Shown in pieces: positions 26,601-34,289 of a stretch of DNA of 64,000 nt; the stretch's first letter is position 1, and each line of letters begins with the position of its first letter. A model generated the notes under the pieces. It did not search any database. It saw only the letters and a program-made list of their open reading frames with translations, and was not told the DNA's origin. Both the position numbers and the translations under genes were made by a program. This DNA comes from Zygaena filipendulae (Eukaryota; Arthropoda; Insecta; Lepidoptera; Zygaenidae): positions 151,501 to 215,500 of the forward strand of contig OU015670.1 in the NCBI GenBank assembly GCA_907165275.2, in the 5' to 3' direction.

Positions 26601-29600
26601 TGGCACGTCGCTGCGCTCGCTCGGCTCGGGCGACTAGATCTGCACTCTGCAGTCCAAACCTAACTTAGCTTAGAATAATGCTGCAGTGGTTATATTATTG
26701 CGTACCAGCTGTGCCCCGCGGTTTAACCCGGGTGAGTAGCCTAAGTTACTCTTTATAACATTAGCCAGTGAAAGTCCTGTTCAAAATCGGTCCAGCCGTT
26801 TCAGAGATTAGCCGGAACAAACAAACAGACGGACAGAGAAAAATTTAAAAGATTGTTTTTAATGTAAGTACCGTTCAAATGCATTTAGTGAAAAACTTTA
26901 ATTTGGAATTACAAACAGCCACTTTAATTTTATTTATATGTATAGATAGATAGGGCCAAACGTTTCGCAAACAATCAAACATTAAAGTTTAAACGCAAAG
27001 ATCAGTTTTAGCTGGCCATATATTATGTGGCTGCTTTGGGGTTATCGACCCAATTTTAGTTTTTAGTCCGTCTTGTAGATTAATAAAAAATATTGGACAC
27101 GTATTTTTTATTTTTTTACTAATGAAAAAATAACGGAGATCCATTAAGTCGAAATGTCGCGTGACTTTACGCCGTGCTACAGTTTATAACATGTTATGGC
27201 GTCAAGAGCCCCCACTCCTAAACTTTAACGCGTTTTATCTTAGTATTTTTAAAACAATTTGAAAAAGCAAAAAATACGTGTCTATTATTTTTTTATTATC
27301 AAACTGACGAACTGAATAGAATTTTGGACCGCCATACCCCGAGAACTCCCCTTTTCACGAGACGGCCGGCCGCTCCCCCGCAGAAGAGGGCGAGGCCGAG
27401 GGCGAGGGCGAGGGCGAGGGCGGCTGGGAGCTGTGGTACGGCGGCGGCGAGCCGGAGCGGCTGCACTCGCTGACGGCCGGCGCCCACGCCTTCGCGCAGC
27501 ACCACACCGTGCGGCTCCCGCCAGGTACGCGCGCCGCCTCCACGTGCACTCACTTATTATTATTATATATTGTACCCCGCGGTTTCACCCACGATAATTT
27601 CGGAGTTCCCGCGGGAATTCCGGGATGAAAAGTACCCTGTGTCCTTCTCTGTACCCCTGACAACGTGCATGCCAAATTTAATCAAAATCCGTTCAGCCGT
27701 TTTTGCGTGATTGAGTAACAAACATCCAAACATCCGCACTGTACGGGCCAGATGGGCTGTCGGGCAAGTGGACTGTATGGAGAGTACTATATTTATTTAT
27801 TTAAATGGAGAAAAAACAGATACAAATTTACACTAAATAATAATAACAAGAAATATTTTACCTATAATACAACAATTTGCATCCTCACCTGTCCACCTGA
27901 CTCGTACGTTGCGATTGCTGGATTGGGAGAATCAGGAATCAGTGCGGCGAATGCCAGTGATAACGCTCTTTTACTATTTAATCAGAGCGGCACTATACCC
28001 GTGACTACTAGCGAATGGCCTTTATGCAACGAGCTTAACTATCAAGTACTATAACGCGAACTGATTCTAATTAAACTATCTTGAACTATACGACGCATTG
28101 TCTTTCTAATTTTCGGCGAACTGTAAGGTTCCTATTTTAATGCCTAATATTTATAACTTTATTCTAGTGTGCCTTTTGCTAGTGTTCGCAGGTAGCAAAT
28201 GCAGTTTCTGTTCATTTAATTTTCACAAACTTAATTAAAGTAGGCTTGCCCATTGGTCACAGTCAATGGCTATCAAAAAAGACGAGTCGAGGACATGGGG
28301 CACACGGTTAGTCTCATCGCCCATTGGCTGACTGTTTTGCTCGCTATACCAAGTGGGCCTATGCGATGTATGTGGCCGTAAAAGCTTCCAGAATCTTCGC
28401 CTTTCATTGCCAAAACGACAGCCGCTTTTATGGGCTTGGCAATAAGGCTCAATATACAAGTTTTAGTCTATCTTAAGATTATAGGTACACCTCTAAACCT
28501 ATACAATCTTTCTATACTTATGTTACTATACATTATTGCTTATACCTAACTTATTCTATGAAGACGTCGGTTGTCTCGGGCACGTCGGTCGTCCTGCACA
28601 CGCACTTTCACATTTATAATATTAGTAAGATTTATTTATCCACAAGTATACAATATATCTTATATATTATGTCACTGTAAAATTGTGAAAACCGTTAGTT
28701 TGTAAAATAACGGTAATATTGTGAAATTATGAGGACAGAAAATGCGTGGTGGTGGGTGCTCGCACATGATAAATCGGTACCGTCGGTACCATTTGACTGT
28801 GTTGTGGCCACAGTTCAAACATAACCTAACCTTTAAAATATACTTGGGACTGCCAGCAAAGGAAGTTCAGCCCCAGCTTCATGGCCTCTATATTCTCAGC
28901 CCGGTGACACTCCATATGAATGAACTGATACAAATACTTTCCCACAAGTGGACATAGATAAGCAATAGTGTGTTAACCACACTGGAGAAATTTTGAGTAA
29001 ATCGTGTTTTAAAACTATAGCGCTATTTTGTGTCTTCATTTTTCTATGTTCAACATATTGTTACATATTTACACAATGTAATGAAGCAAACACATAATTG
29101 AAAAACGTTCTCTAACTCTCAATAAATCGTTCTGTATCTATAACTTCGTTTTGTGGGTTAACATGTTATTGCTTATCTGCGTCTAAGTAGAGACGGCCGG
29201 CTTGTGCGCGTGTAGGTACACGTGACGTGCGCGTGTGCGTCGTGAGGTTGACAGCGAGCTGACAGTAACTGCCAGCTGTCAGTGAATAATTGTCACGTTT
29301 TACACTGTGTCAAACTTTCCTCGGTTTCTACCGAGGTCATTCTCGCGGGGTATGAGGAGGCATGAAATTGGTGGGAGGCGGAGAGCGTCGCTTGTCTATA
29401 ATATCTGTTCTTTGATATTCTGTTCTCTGCGGTCGGCCCAGAGTCGGCGGCGCCGGTGATGGTGACGGCGCTGTGCCGCGTGGGGGCCAAGCTGTGGGTG
29501 GGGGACTCCGCGGGACGGCTGCTCGTCTACTCGTGAGTCATTAAAAATTTGCCGCACACTCTCACGTGATTATACGATTCGTTGCCGATGGCACGACAGG

Positions 29601-32600
29601 AGTGTCATCATTCTTTTTTACAACGACGTAAGTATTTAAACGTGTGAGAAGTAAAATAAAAAAAAAAATAAAAAACAACATTTCACTTAACTAAAGGTAC
29701 ACCAGGCGTGTCATTAATCCGTGTGACGCCTGGCACGACAGTTATGGCACGAAATATTTTTCGCCGCGAAAGAGCTCGCAAATAGTACTTTGTGGAACTG
29801 AGTCCAGCAAAGAATCGTTAATAATGTTGAGTGCTATCCGGCTCGAAGGACTACGTGGCATTTTCCCCCCAGGGCTTCGACCTGCGCGCTGTCGTGGAGC
29901 GTGCTCGTGCAGGAGGGCGTGGGCGGCGCGCCCAGCGGGGTGGCCGCGCTGCTGCCGCTGCCCGCACTGCGCCGCGTCGCGCTCGCGCTCGCCAGCGGCA
30001 GGTGGGAGGGGGGATGTGTGGAGTCATTGTGGGAAGAAATATCTCATAGTGGGAAGAAATGTGTCACTTTGGGATGAAAATATATGCCATCGTGAGAATA
30101 AAAGTGTCATTGTAGGAAGAAAATATATGTCATCGTGGGAAGAAATGTGTCACTGTGGCAATAATAGGGATGTGAGCTACTTTTGAAAATCAAAATTCTA
30201 ATTAGTCCGTCGGTTAGGAAAAAAAAACAATAGACACGTATTTTTTGTTTTTTTAAATAAATTAAAATATACAGAGATAAAGCGCATTAAAGTTTAGGAT
30301 GAGGAGGTCGTGACGTCACTAACCGCTAAAACAGCCAAACAAACTGTCAGAATAGTGACGTCACGCGAAATTTCAACTCAATGTATCGCCGTTATTTTTT
30401 GATTACGTAAAAAAAGAAAAAATACGTATCCAATATTACATAATAACGTCGTAACGTCTTGTAGATAGATTATGACGGACTAAAAAATAAAAATTAGTCC
30501 ACATGCACTATGCATTGTCTTCCTATAAGTAATGTAGCGAATCCGGTGCGGGGCGCAGGCTGTTCCTGGTGTCGGAGCGGCGGCCCGAGGCGGAGGGCAG
30601 CTTCGTGCAGACGGAGCTGGGCGCCGCGGCCGAGCTGTGCTGCCTCGCCGCCGTGCGCACGCCGCACGGGTCAGTGCCGCCGTGCCGCCGTGCCGCAGCC
30701 ACCGCTGGGCCGCGGCCTCCTCCGATACAAGCTTCACCACACTTTTTATGGCTTAACATAAATAAAAAATAAATAATAGTGTGCCCCTGCATTATTGAAC
30801 GAATTTCCGCGGGACAGTTCGACCATGAAAATAATACGTGTGACGATTAAATATAACCGCTTTAAGGTGCAAAATTGTGTGCACCTCAGTCTCTGTTTCT
30901 AGACGAAAACACACCCGCTTATGTCCTTATTATTGGAATTTACAATTTTTTTTTTATTCATCCTCTCCCACGATTAAGTTATGTATACAAGTAGTACTGT
31001 ATATTATACCAAGTGCACATCTAACGAGATGACGTTGTGTACTGTGTGGGTAGGTTCACGGTATGCGCGGGGGGCGACGCGCTGTACACGTACGCGGTGC
31101 GGGGGGGCGGCGTGTGCGGCGCCGACACGCTGCCGCTGCCCGGGGCGGCGCCGGGGGGTGGCGGGCAGGGGGCGGCGCCGGGGGGCAGCGCGGAGGGGGC
31201 GGCCCCGCCCGCGCCGCGCCGCGTCGCGCTGCTCGCCGCCGCCGAGATGGGGCCCTACGTGTTCGGATACTGCGACCCAGGTGCGCTATGTTTCCAACTA
31301 GTCGATCCTTACGGTTTCACTCGTGTTAATTTTGGTTCCCGCGGGAATTCCGACATAGAAAGCCCTTTTCTGTACCAAAACTTCATAATGATCGGTTGAA
31401 TAGTAAGAGTGTTGTGTGTTGCTTGCGGCAGACGTGTGCGTGTACCAGTGGTCGGTGTCGCGCGGCGAGCGGAGCGCGCGGCTCGACTGCAGCAAGCTGG
31501 CGCCCTGCTCCGAGAGCCTGCAGTCCATCGCCATCGACGGCCGCCTCGGGGAGGAGCGCTGTCGGGTGAGTGCGGGGGGACCGCTGGGGGGCAGCTGGCG
31601 CCCTGCTCCGAGAGCCTGCAGTCCATCGCCATCGACGGCCGCCTCGGGGAGGAGCGCTGTCGGGTGGACCGCTGGGGGGGCAGCTGGCGCCCTGCTCCGA
31701 GAGCCTGCAGTCCATCGCCATCGACGGCCGCCTCGAGGAGGAGCGCTGTCGGGTGAGTGCGGGGGGACCGCTGGGGGGCATCTGGCGCCCTGCTCCGAGA
31801 GCCTGCAGTCCATCGCCATCGACGGCCGCCTCGAGGAGGAGCGCTGTCGGGTGAGTGCGGGGGGACCGCTGGGGGGGCAGCTGGCGCCCTGCTCCGAGAG
31901 CCTGCAGTCCATCGCCATCGACGGCCGCCTCGAGGAGGAGCGCTGTCGGGTGAGTGCGGGGGGACCGCTGGGGGGAAACTCACACAACATGACGATTCGT
32001 TGCTTAGTTTTCCATATCTTTAACGATCATTAATGATTTTTAACTTGACTAAGGGGGCTGGAGAGCTGCGGTCAAACGTCCTAGCCTGGGCACATAAAAA
32101 AAGAATATGTACAGTGTGACCAACGTGTGCGTAACTCGGCACTGCGGCCCGCAGGTGACGGCGCTGTGCTGCATGCGCGGCGAGGTGTACGTGGGCACGG
32201 CGTGGGGCTGCGTTATCGTCGCCGACGCCACCTCGCTGCGGCCCCTCACCGTGTTCCGGCCCTACGAGGAGGAGGTGCGAGCTGCGATCGAATTTAGATA
32301 AATTATCTTGAATATACAATACTTTGATACTAACTTATCACTTGATACATTCCGGGGTTCTCGAGGGAAATTAGACTGCATAGCCAAATTGATAATATAT
32401 ATTTGATAACGCACAGAAAAAAAAACTGGACTATTGATAAGACGAGTTTACGTGAAGATTCGTTCTTTCAATTTTCTATATGCGTTAACAATTTTATAGA
32501 TTGTCAACTTGGCTAAGGGGGCAGATATCCCCCCAATTATTTGCAAGTTGAGTTACCACTAATTATATTATAGATATACCTATATTATAACTTTAAACTG

Positions 32601-33470
32601 ACAGCGTGCTGCTGCAGAGTTTGTTGCGCAGCTTCTTCTCTTCAGCCAAAGCACTAGGAAGCTGTGAAGGGCGGATATTTTATAGGTGCTGTCATAATAA
32701 CTGTAATTATATTGACGTCAAAAAAAAACACATTATGGGCCAAATTTGAATAAAGGATTTGACTTTGACTTTGACTATCTTTTTTATTCTTACTTAACTT
32801 GCTAAGTCGAAGGTGAATTTCTATTATGTCCCGATGCGTGCACCGCGATCGTTCATACAGTAGATCAATGATGGAGGTATAGGTCACTGCACTTGCAGTT
32901 GCAGTCAGAAAGTATAAATTGATATATTTTTAACCGCCTCCCCCCCCCCCCCCCCTCCCCCCTGCACCCGGCAGGTGCGCGCCATCGTGCCGCTGCCGCC
33001 GCACAAGCGCGGCGAAAGCGCAATGCTGGCGACATTCGGCGGCGGGTACCGGCCGTTGGTGCAGAGATTTGCGCCCGCGCAGGTACGACGAGCGGATTAT
33101 ACGTATATCATCCCGCTTCTGATTTCTCATGATCTAATCCCACTTCTGATGTACACAATTGCCACCCTCATCCTCCCAGTAGTTACCCTTTAGAGATGAG
33201 ACAATATTATTATACTTATTATTATTACTAACATAATAATCACACTTCTGTTTTATCGCAGTCGGATTTCGATCGTCGAATCCCACTTCTGATTTGTATT
33301 ATAATAATTTGATTTCATCGATCTAAAATCCCACCTCTGATTTAAAGATGAAGGAAGTAACGGTTTGAACAGTTTTTTTCTGTTACCTCCAGCCAAGCAC
33401 CAGTGCCAACGCCCCGTACACGGGCCCCTACTGCCTGCTGTGGAAGGCGAACCACTGGCTGCCCGACTGA
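974..33470 (+). CDS. Lrrk: Leucine-rich repeat kinase Lrrk (LRRK1-like), 53 coding exons
   Basis: A ROCO-family GTPase and Ser/Thr kinase. In animals these large cytoplasmic proteins link GTP binding at ROC-COR to kinase output, mainly in membrane traffic and cytoskeleton control. I joined 53 exons from 974 to the TGA at 33468-33470; every junction keeps phase and gives 7776 nt, about 2591 residues. Domains in order: ankyrin (about 45-470), LRR (about 525-1065), ROC (about 1078-1220), COR (about 1225-1860), kinase (about 1870-2190), WD40-like (about 2205-2591). Diagnostic motifs: P-loop GRQGIGKT, WDFGGQQE, THYD, GRGAFGTV, YRDLK, DYG and APE. DYG instead of DFG, and SENVLVW after YRDLK, are typical of LRRK proteins and point to the LRRK1 branch. 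No armadillo region is visible at the N-terminus, as expected for LRRK1-type members. Exons are very GC-rich; introns are AT-rich and full of repeats. Exon coordinates are given in the block entries. Confidence 0.95.
1851..1938 (+). mobile_element. Helitron 3' fragment
   Basis: 3' end of the family in Lrrk intron 1. It contains the string GGATACTTTTTATTCCGGAAT, a weakened hairpin and the CTAG end at 1935-1938. It lies about 60 bp before the exon 2 acceptor. The 5' part is missing. Confidence 0.6.
2383..2621. mobile_element. Harbinger-type MITE, TTA target duplication
   Basis: A 239 bp element in Lrrk intron 2 with terminal inverted repeats: left GAGCCAACCCACACGGTG, right (reverse complement) GTGCCAACCCACACATTG. 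TTA flanks both ends (2380-2382 and 2622-2624), the target duplication of PIF/Harbinger elements. The interior is very GC-rich, so it throws up spurious open frames on both strands. No transposase is encoded. Confidence 0.7.
3271..3941. repeat. 33 bp minisatellite, about 20 copies, in Lrrk intron 4
   Basis: About twenty nearly identical copies of a 33 bp unit containing CACCTACAGGCGCCTTCAC. The first two or three copies (3271-3350) are diverged and the rest almost perfect, which indicates recent expansion. Because 33 is a multiple of three and the unit has no stop in two frames, both strands show open frames of over 230 codons made of an 11-residue repeat. These are artefacts of the repeat: the array lies between the donor of exon 4 and the acceptor of exon 5. 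Confidence 0.97.
4832..4877 (+). repeat. Short interspersed repeat shared with 18139-18188
   Basis: CACCTCCAACCCAGGGTCCT then ACC-ACCAA and TTATACGGACCGAAT. The same order occurs at 18139-18188 in another Lrrk intron. Too short to classify; probably a fragment of an unrecognised element. Confidence 0.6.
5905..6078 (-). mobile_element. Helitron fragment
   Basis: Minus-strand middle and 5' part in Lrrk intron 10, recognised by GACAACGTGCATGCCAAATT, the CGTTGAGCCGTTTTTGCGTG string and the AATATAAGGAGGA end. The CTAG hairpin end is absent. Confidence 0.55.
7051..7113 (+). repeat. Lrrk: In-frame triplication of the exon 12 splice donor
   Basis: A 21 bp unit (CCCGCCGAGGTCAGTGACCAG) occurs three times head to tail at the end of Lrrk exon 12. 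Each copy holds the same donor GAG|GTCAGT (GT at 7060, 7081 and 7102). Since 21 is a multiple of three and the unit has no stop, any donor keeps phase with exon 13 and would add 0, 7 or 14 residues (PAEVSDQ units) to the LRR region. Confidence 0.9.
7535..7709. mobile_element. Harbinger-type MITE with long inverted repeats
   Basis: A 175 bp element in Lrrk intron 13. Terminal inverted repeats of about 50 bp start GGCCCGCCGCCCA and run through the shared strings GACTTTTTGTCGACGTGAC and TTTCTGTCACTTA almost without mismatch. TTA at 7532-7534 and 7710-7712 is the target duplication. The near-perfect arms suggest recent insertion and would fold into a strong hairpin in the pre-mRNA. Confidence 0.8.
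8449..8663 (-). mobile_element. Non-autonomous Helitron, complete
   Basis: Reference copy for the family in this window. Read on the minus strand it begins TC-TACTAATATTATAAA and ends with a hairpin (CCGCGG-type stem around GTGAAA), about ten bases, then CTAG next to T. These are Helitron termini: 5' TC, a 3' hairpin and CTRR, no inverted repeats and no target duplication. It resembles the lepidopteran Lep1-like group. It carries no Rep/helicase, so it must have been mobilised in trans. Confidence 0.75.
8937..9075 (-). mobile_element. LINE or SINE 3' tail, reversed
   Basis: Begins AAATAAATTTATTTGTCAAC (a reversed A/T tail) and ends CGCTGGTTTTCAGCCGGAAC, in Lrrk intron 14. A related sequence with ATCTTTATTTGGCATC and AACGCTAGTTTTCAGCGGAG lies at 17818-17945. 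Confidence 0.45.
10218..10543 (+). mobile_element. Helitron, near complete with internal insert
   Basis: Starts TCTATACTAATATTATAAAG at 10218 and ends with the hairpin and CTAG at 10540-10543, in Lrrk intron 16. An extra AT-rich stretch of about 100 bp (about 10350-10470) interrupts the element compared with the other copies. Confidence 0.7.
12244..12895 (+). repeat. GAGACATTAGAGACATTGGA-type minisatellite in two blocks
   Basis: Lrrk intron 20 holds two blocks (12262-12415 and 12640-12890) of short units of 9-12 bp such as AGAGACATT and GAAGCTAGG. Unique AT-rich sequence of about 220 bp separates them. The blocks share the order GCCTGAGGAAG-TTAGGGATGTTAAAG-CCGGG, so one is a duplicate of part of the other. 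Purine-rich on the sense strand. Confidence 0.8.
13165..13500 (+). mobile_element. Helitron with tandemly doubled 3' half
   Basis: Starts TCTATACTAATATTATAAAG in Lrrk intron 21. The segment from the CCGATTTTGAAAATTCTTTC string to the hairpin occurs twice in a row (about 13228-13360 and 13361-13500). The final end is CTAA rather than CTAG. The doubling probably arose by rolling-circle read-through past the first end, or by unequal exchange. Confidence 0.65.
14214..14543. mobile_element. Mariner-type MITE, TA target duplication
   Basis: A 330 bp reference copy of a family with TIRs beginning GGGATGTGGACTA or ATGGGCATGTGAACTA and inner repeats TTAGTCCGTC at both ends. TA at 14212-14213 and 14544-14545 is the likely target site, read from the Helitron it interrupted. 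It carries paired GTGACGTCAC palindromes, which match the CRE/ATF site. It is inserted in Lrrk intron 22, in a Helitron of the subtype found at 41787-42487. Confidence 0.7.
14625..14700 (-). mobile_element. tRNA-derived SINE fragment, reversed
   Basis: Reverse strand shows a pol III B box (GAGTTCGATTCCC) after AATCAAGAGTTTCC, as in tRNA-derived SINE heads. In Lrrk intron 22. No cloverleaf can be formed, so it is not a tRNA gene. Confidence 0.45.
15508..15737. mobile_element. P-like MITE with perfect 8 bp target duplication
   Basis: A 230 bp element in Lrrk intron 23, with TIRs CTCAGACCAAATAAAAACT at the left and the same string reversed at the right, extending about 50 bp with mismatches. 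Both sides carry ATCCCCCC (15500-15507 and 15738-15745). Its two halves match the two ends of the 718 bp element at 49923-50640. It is therefore an internally deleted relative that lacks the THAP exon. Confidence 0.85.
16357..16650 (+). repeat. GGTGACGTGTG-type minisatellite
   Basis: Lrrk intron 25 is made of diverged units around GGCGGGGAGGTGACGTGTG. The first units start at the exon 25 donor itself (GAG|GTGACGTCATG), so the repeat appears to have grown out of the donor sequence. Confidence 0.7.
17577..17653. repeat. (CA)n microsatellite
   Basis: Almost pure CACACA with a few TA interruptions, starting 11 bp after the exon 28 donor. Confidence 0.95.
17818..17945 (-). mobile_element. LINE or SINE 3' tail, reversed, second copy
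   Basis: Related to 8937-9075: reversed (AATA)n tail, GGCATC repeated at both ends of the body, and GTTTTCAGCGGAG end. In Lrrk intron 28. Confidence 0.45.
18139..18188 (+). repeat. Short interspersed repeat shared with 4832-4877
   Basis: Second copy in Lrrk intron 28, with a 5 bp insertion (ACGTTGG region) relative to the first. Confidence 0.6.
18606..18905. mobile_element. Mariner-type MITE copy, diverged
   Basis: Second copy, in Lrrk intron 29, from ACTCCGTCAGTTAGATAAC to GACGGACTAAATC. The outer ends have decayed. One GTGACGTCAC palindrome remains at about 18776-18785. Confidence 0.65.
19829..20003 (-). mobile_element. Helitron fragment next to exon 32
   Basis: Minus-strand copy in Lrrk intron 31, from the CAGTTTCACCCGCG hairpin half to ATAATAGTAAGGA. 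Only about 35 nt separate it from the exon 32 acceptor at 20036-20037, so the element probably supplies the branch-point region of that intron. Confidence 0.6.
22382..22415. repeat. (GA)n microsatellite
   Basis: GAGAGA run with one GGG interruption, in Lrrk intron 37. Confidence 0.95.
22640..23127. mobile_element. Two Helitron fragments in opposite orientation
   Basis: In Lrrk intron 37. A + strand 3' fragment ends with CTAG at 22735-22738. A minus-strand copy starts with CTAG at 22887-22890 and runs to about 23127. The second belongs to a longer subtype that also occurs at 38437-38682 and 40182-40430, sharing CTACGATCAGCGGTTT and a run ending TTAGTCATTCAGGACA. Confidence 0.55.
23576..23721. 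mobile_element. Short TIR element in Lrrk intron 38
   Basis: 146 bp flanked by near-perfect inverted ends CGTGTACCAGACTGTG and CACAGTCTGGTACACG. A separate local palindrome (TGAACAACGC...GCGTTGTTCA) lies just upstream at 23469-23499. The target duplication is not clear, so I leave the superfamily open. Confidence 0.5.
23735..24018 (+). mobile_element. Two head-to-tail Helitron fragments
   Basis: In Lrrk intron 38. The first fragment ends in a decayed hairpin near 23885. The second starts TCTATATTAATATTATAAAG at 23890 and is cut off after the CTCGGAATTCCT string near 24018, losing its CTAG end. Confidence 0.5.
24290..24606 (+). repeat. CCACCCCCACCTGCCCACTT minisatellite
   Basis: C-rich, G-poor repeat of about 12-38 bp units, starting 20 bp after the exon 39 donor. 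It gives long spurious open frames (Pro/His/Thr-rich on +, Gly/Trp-rich on -). The strand bias could favour i-motif or G-quadruplex folding. Confidence 0.85.
25985..26240 (+). repeat. CACGTGACACCCCATAGGGC minisatellite
   Basis: Lrrk intron 43 carries about ten diverged units of about 22-28 bp around ACACGTGACACCCC and AGGGCCCCCC. Each unit has a CACGTG E-box palindrome or a one-base variant of it. Confidence 0.8.
26703..26945 (-). mobile_element. Helitron subtype C copy
   Basis: Minus-strand copy in Lrrk intron 44. Its body contains ATCGGTCCAGCCGTTTCAGAG and AACAAACAGACGGACAGAG and matches the copy at 38681-38978. The terminal CTAG has decayed to CCAG. Confidence 0.55.
27050..27330. mobile_element. 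Mariner-type MITE copy, opposite orientation
   Basis: Copy in Lrrk intron 44, starting TTTTTAGTCCGTCTTGTAG and ending AACTGACGAACTGAATAG. It ends about 50 bp before the exon 45 acceptor. Confidence 0.65.
27570..27748 (-). mobile_element. Helitron copy in Lrrk intron 45
   Basis: Starts CCCCGCGGTTTCACCC and continues through the GGGAATTCCGGGATGAAAAG and GACAACGTGCATGCC strings to AAACATCCGCACTG. The last part of its 5' end is missing. Confidence 0.6.
30177..30508. mobile_element. Mariner-type MITE copy with clear ends
   Basis: 332 bp copy in Lrrk intron 47, starting GGGATGTGAGCTAC and ending TAGTCCACATGCAC. TA flanks both ends (30175-30176, 30509-30510). Very similar to the copy at 14214-14543. 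It ends 50 bp before exon 48. Confidence 0.7.
31298..31405 (-). mobile_element. Short Helitron relic before exon 50
   Basis: CTAG at 31298-31301, then a decayed GGTTTCACTCGTG hairpin and CCCGCGGGAATTCCGAC. It fills most of the 151 bp intron 49 and so must supply part of the sequence needed to splice exon 50. Confidence 0.55.
31497..31977 (+). repeat. Lrrk: Five-copy tandem array of exon 50 end plus splice donor
   Basis: Unit starts CTGGCGCCCTGCTCCGAGAG at 31497, 31595, 31684, 31782 and 31881 (spacing 98, 89, 98, 99). Each unit holds the last 69 nt of exon 50 and about 29 nt of intron. Copies 1, 3, 4 and 5 end in CGG|GTGAGT; copy 2 lost nine bases around the donor and reads GTGGAC. Copies are nearly identical; copies 1-2 have CTCGGGGAG and copies 3-5 CTCGAGGAG, which shows the order of growth. 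Donors 1 (31565), 4 (31850) and 5 (31949) all keep phase with exon 51, and the + frame through the array is open. Confidence 0.95.
32680..32778 (+). mobile_element. Retroposon tail with (TTTGAC)n
   Basis: Ends GGGCCAAATTTGAATAAAGG followed by four TTTGAC units, a tail pattern common for lepidopteran retroposons. In Lrrk intron 51. Confidence 0.5.
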
Positions 33471-34100
33471 ACTGAACACGCTCCCGCAAATACCGTTTTT
33501 AATATAGGGTTTCAAGGCACAAACACATGAGACTTCGAAGAAATGTATAGATTTTAAGCCCCGAAAAATGGTTGATTATTCAAAAAGACGACAAGTTCGT
33601 TTTAATAAAATTCTGAGCGTAACGAGGAATTCAATTCAAATGCACAAGAAACCTCACTAGCGAGGTTATGCTGTATGCAAGATGTAATAAAAACAGTTGT
33701 ACCAATCTGCAGCGTTTCAAATTCAAGACACTTGTTTTCATCAAATAAAAACAATGAGTTTATCACATATTTTATGCAACAAAGGCGCGCTGTTTGAGCT
33801 AGTGGGTGGTGGCTGGTGAGGTGAAATTTGTTTTTGTATTCTAACGTGCTGCCATCTGTTGCTTATACTGTCAACCAAAAACTAATAGACTCGTTGACAT
33901 CGAAAAAATGTAAAATTTGTTTTTTTTTTATGATTTGACGTAATTAATATTTTTTATACTAATTTAAATACGCAAAAAACATTTTTTGTTGTTAAGTTGT
34001 GTGATAGTTGAAATTTTTAAGCTATTTTAACAATAAAGGATGAATTTATGATGCAATTCCTTCCCTCGCGTTCCAAATCGGCCAGTAAATAAATAATTTT
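33471..34100 (+). terminator. Lrrk: Lrrk 3' UTR and poly(A) signals
   Basis: AT-rich sequence after the stop codon, with AATAAA at 33604-33609, 33686-33691 and near 33745. The first is a normal distance (about 135 nt) from the stop. The exact cleavage site cannot be decided from sequence. Confidence 0.5.
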
Positions 34101-34289
34101 GCTTGGTATTTGCTTCGCGCAATAAGTAGGTATGTTACTATAATATTATGTATTATAATTTGAATAGTAAAATTTAATATTACAGCCAATAATAATGATT
34201 GATAATCGCCAATAATTAATACCAAAGATAATAAAAATTATTTGGAATCAAAAGTTTCAGTTTTATTTCCCATGAAACAAGCCATAATA

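Larger units (their letters stand above)
27384..33470 (+). other. Lrrk: Lrrk exons 45-53: WD40-like C-terminus and stop
   Basis: Coding exons: 27384-27524, 29442-29532, 29873-30001, 30559-30669, 31054-31280, 31432-31565, 32155-32274, 32975-33082, 33393-33470 (TGA at 33468-33470). Beta-propeller-like strands: GGWELWYGGGEPERLHSL, AKLWVGDSAGRLLVYS, GDALYTYAVRG, DVCVYQWSVSRG, GEVYVGTAWGCVIVAD and a closing YTGPYCLLWKANHWLPD. In LRRK proteins this C-terminal fold is a protein-binding scaffold. Exon 49 has a Gly-rich insertion between strands. Exon 50 is followed by a tandem array of its own 3' end and donor (31497-31977); I end it at the first donor, 31565, which is the simplest reading. Last-exon repeat similarity is too weak to count blades confidently. 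Confidence 0.85.

Noticed and set aside
31298..31990. Minus-strand frames of 224-230 codons
   Set aside because: Shadow of the GC-rich exon 50 tandem array; the + strand is the one with splice sites and domain similarity.
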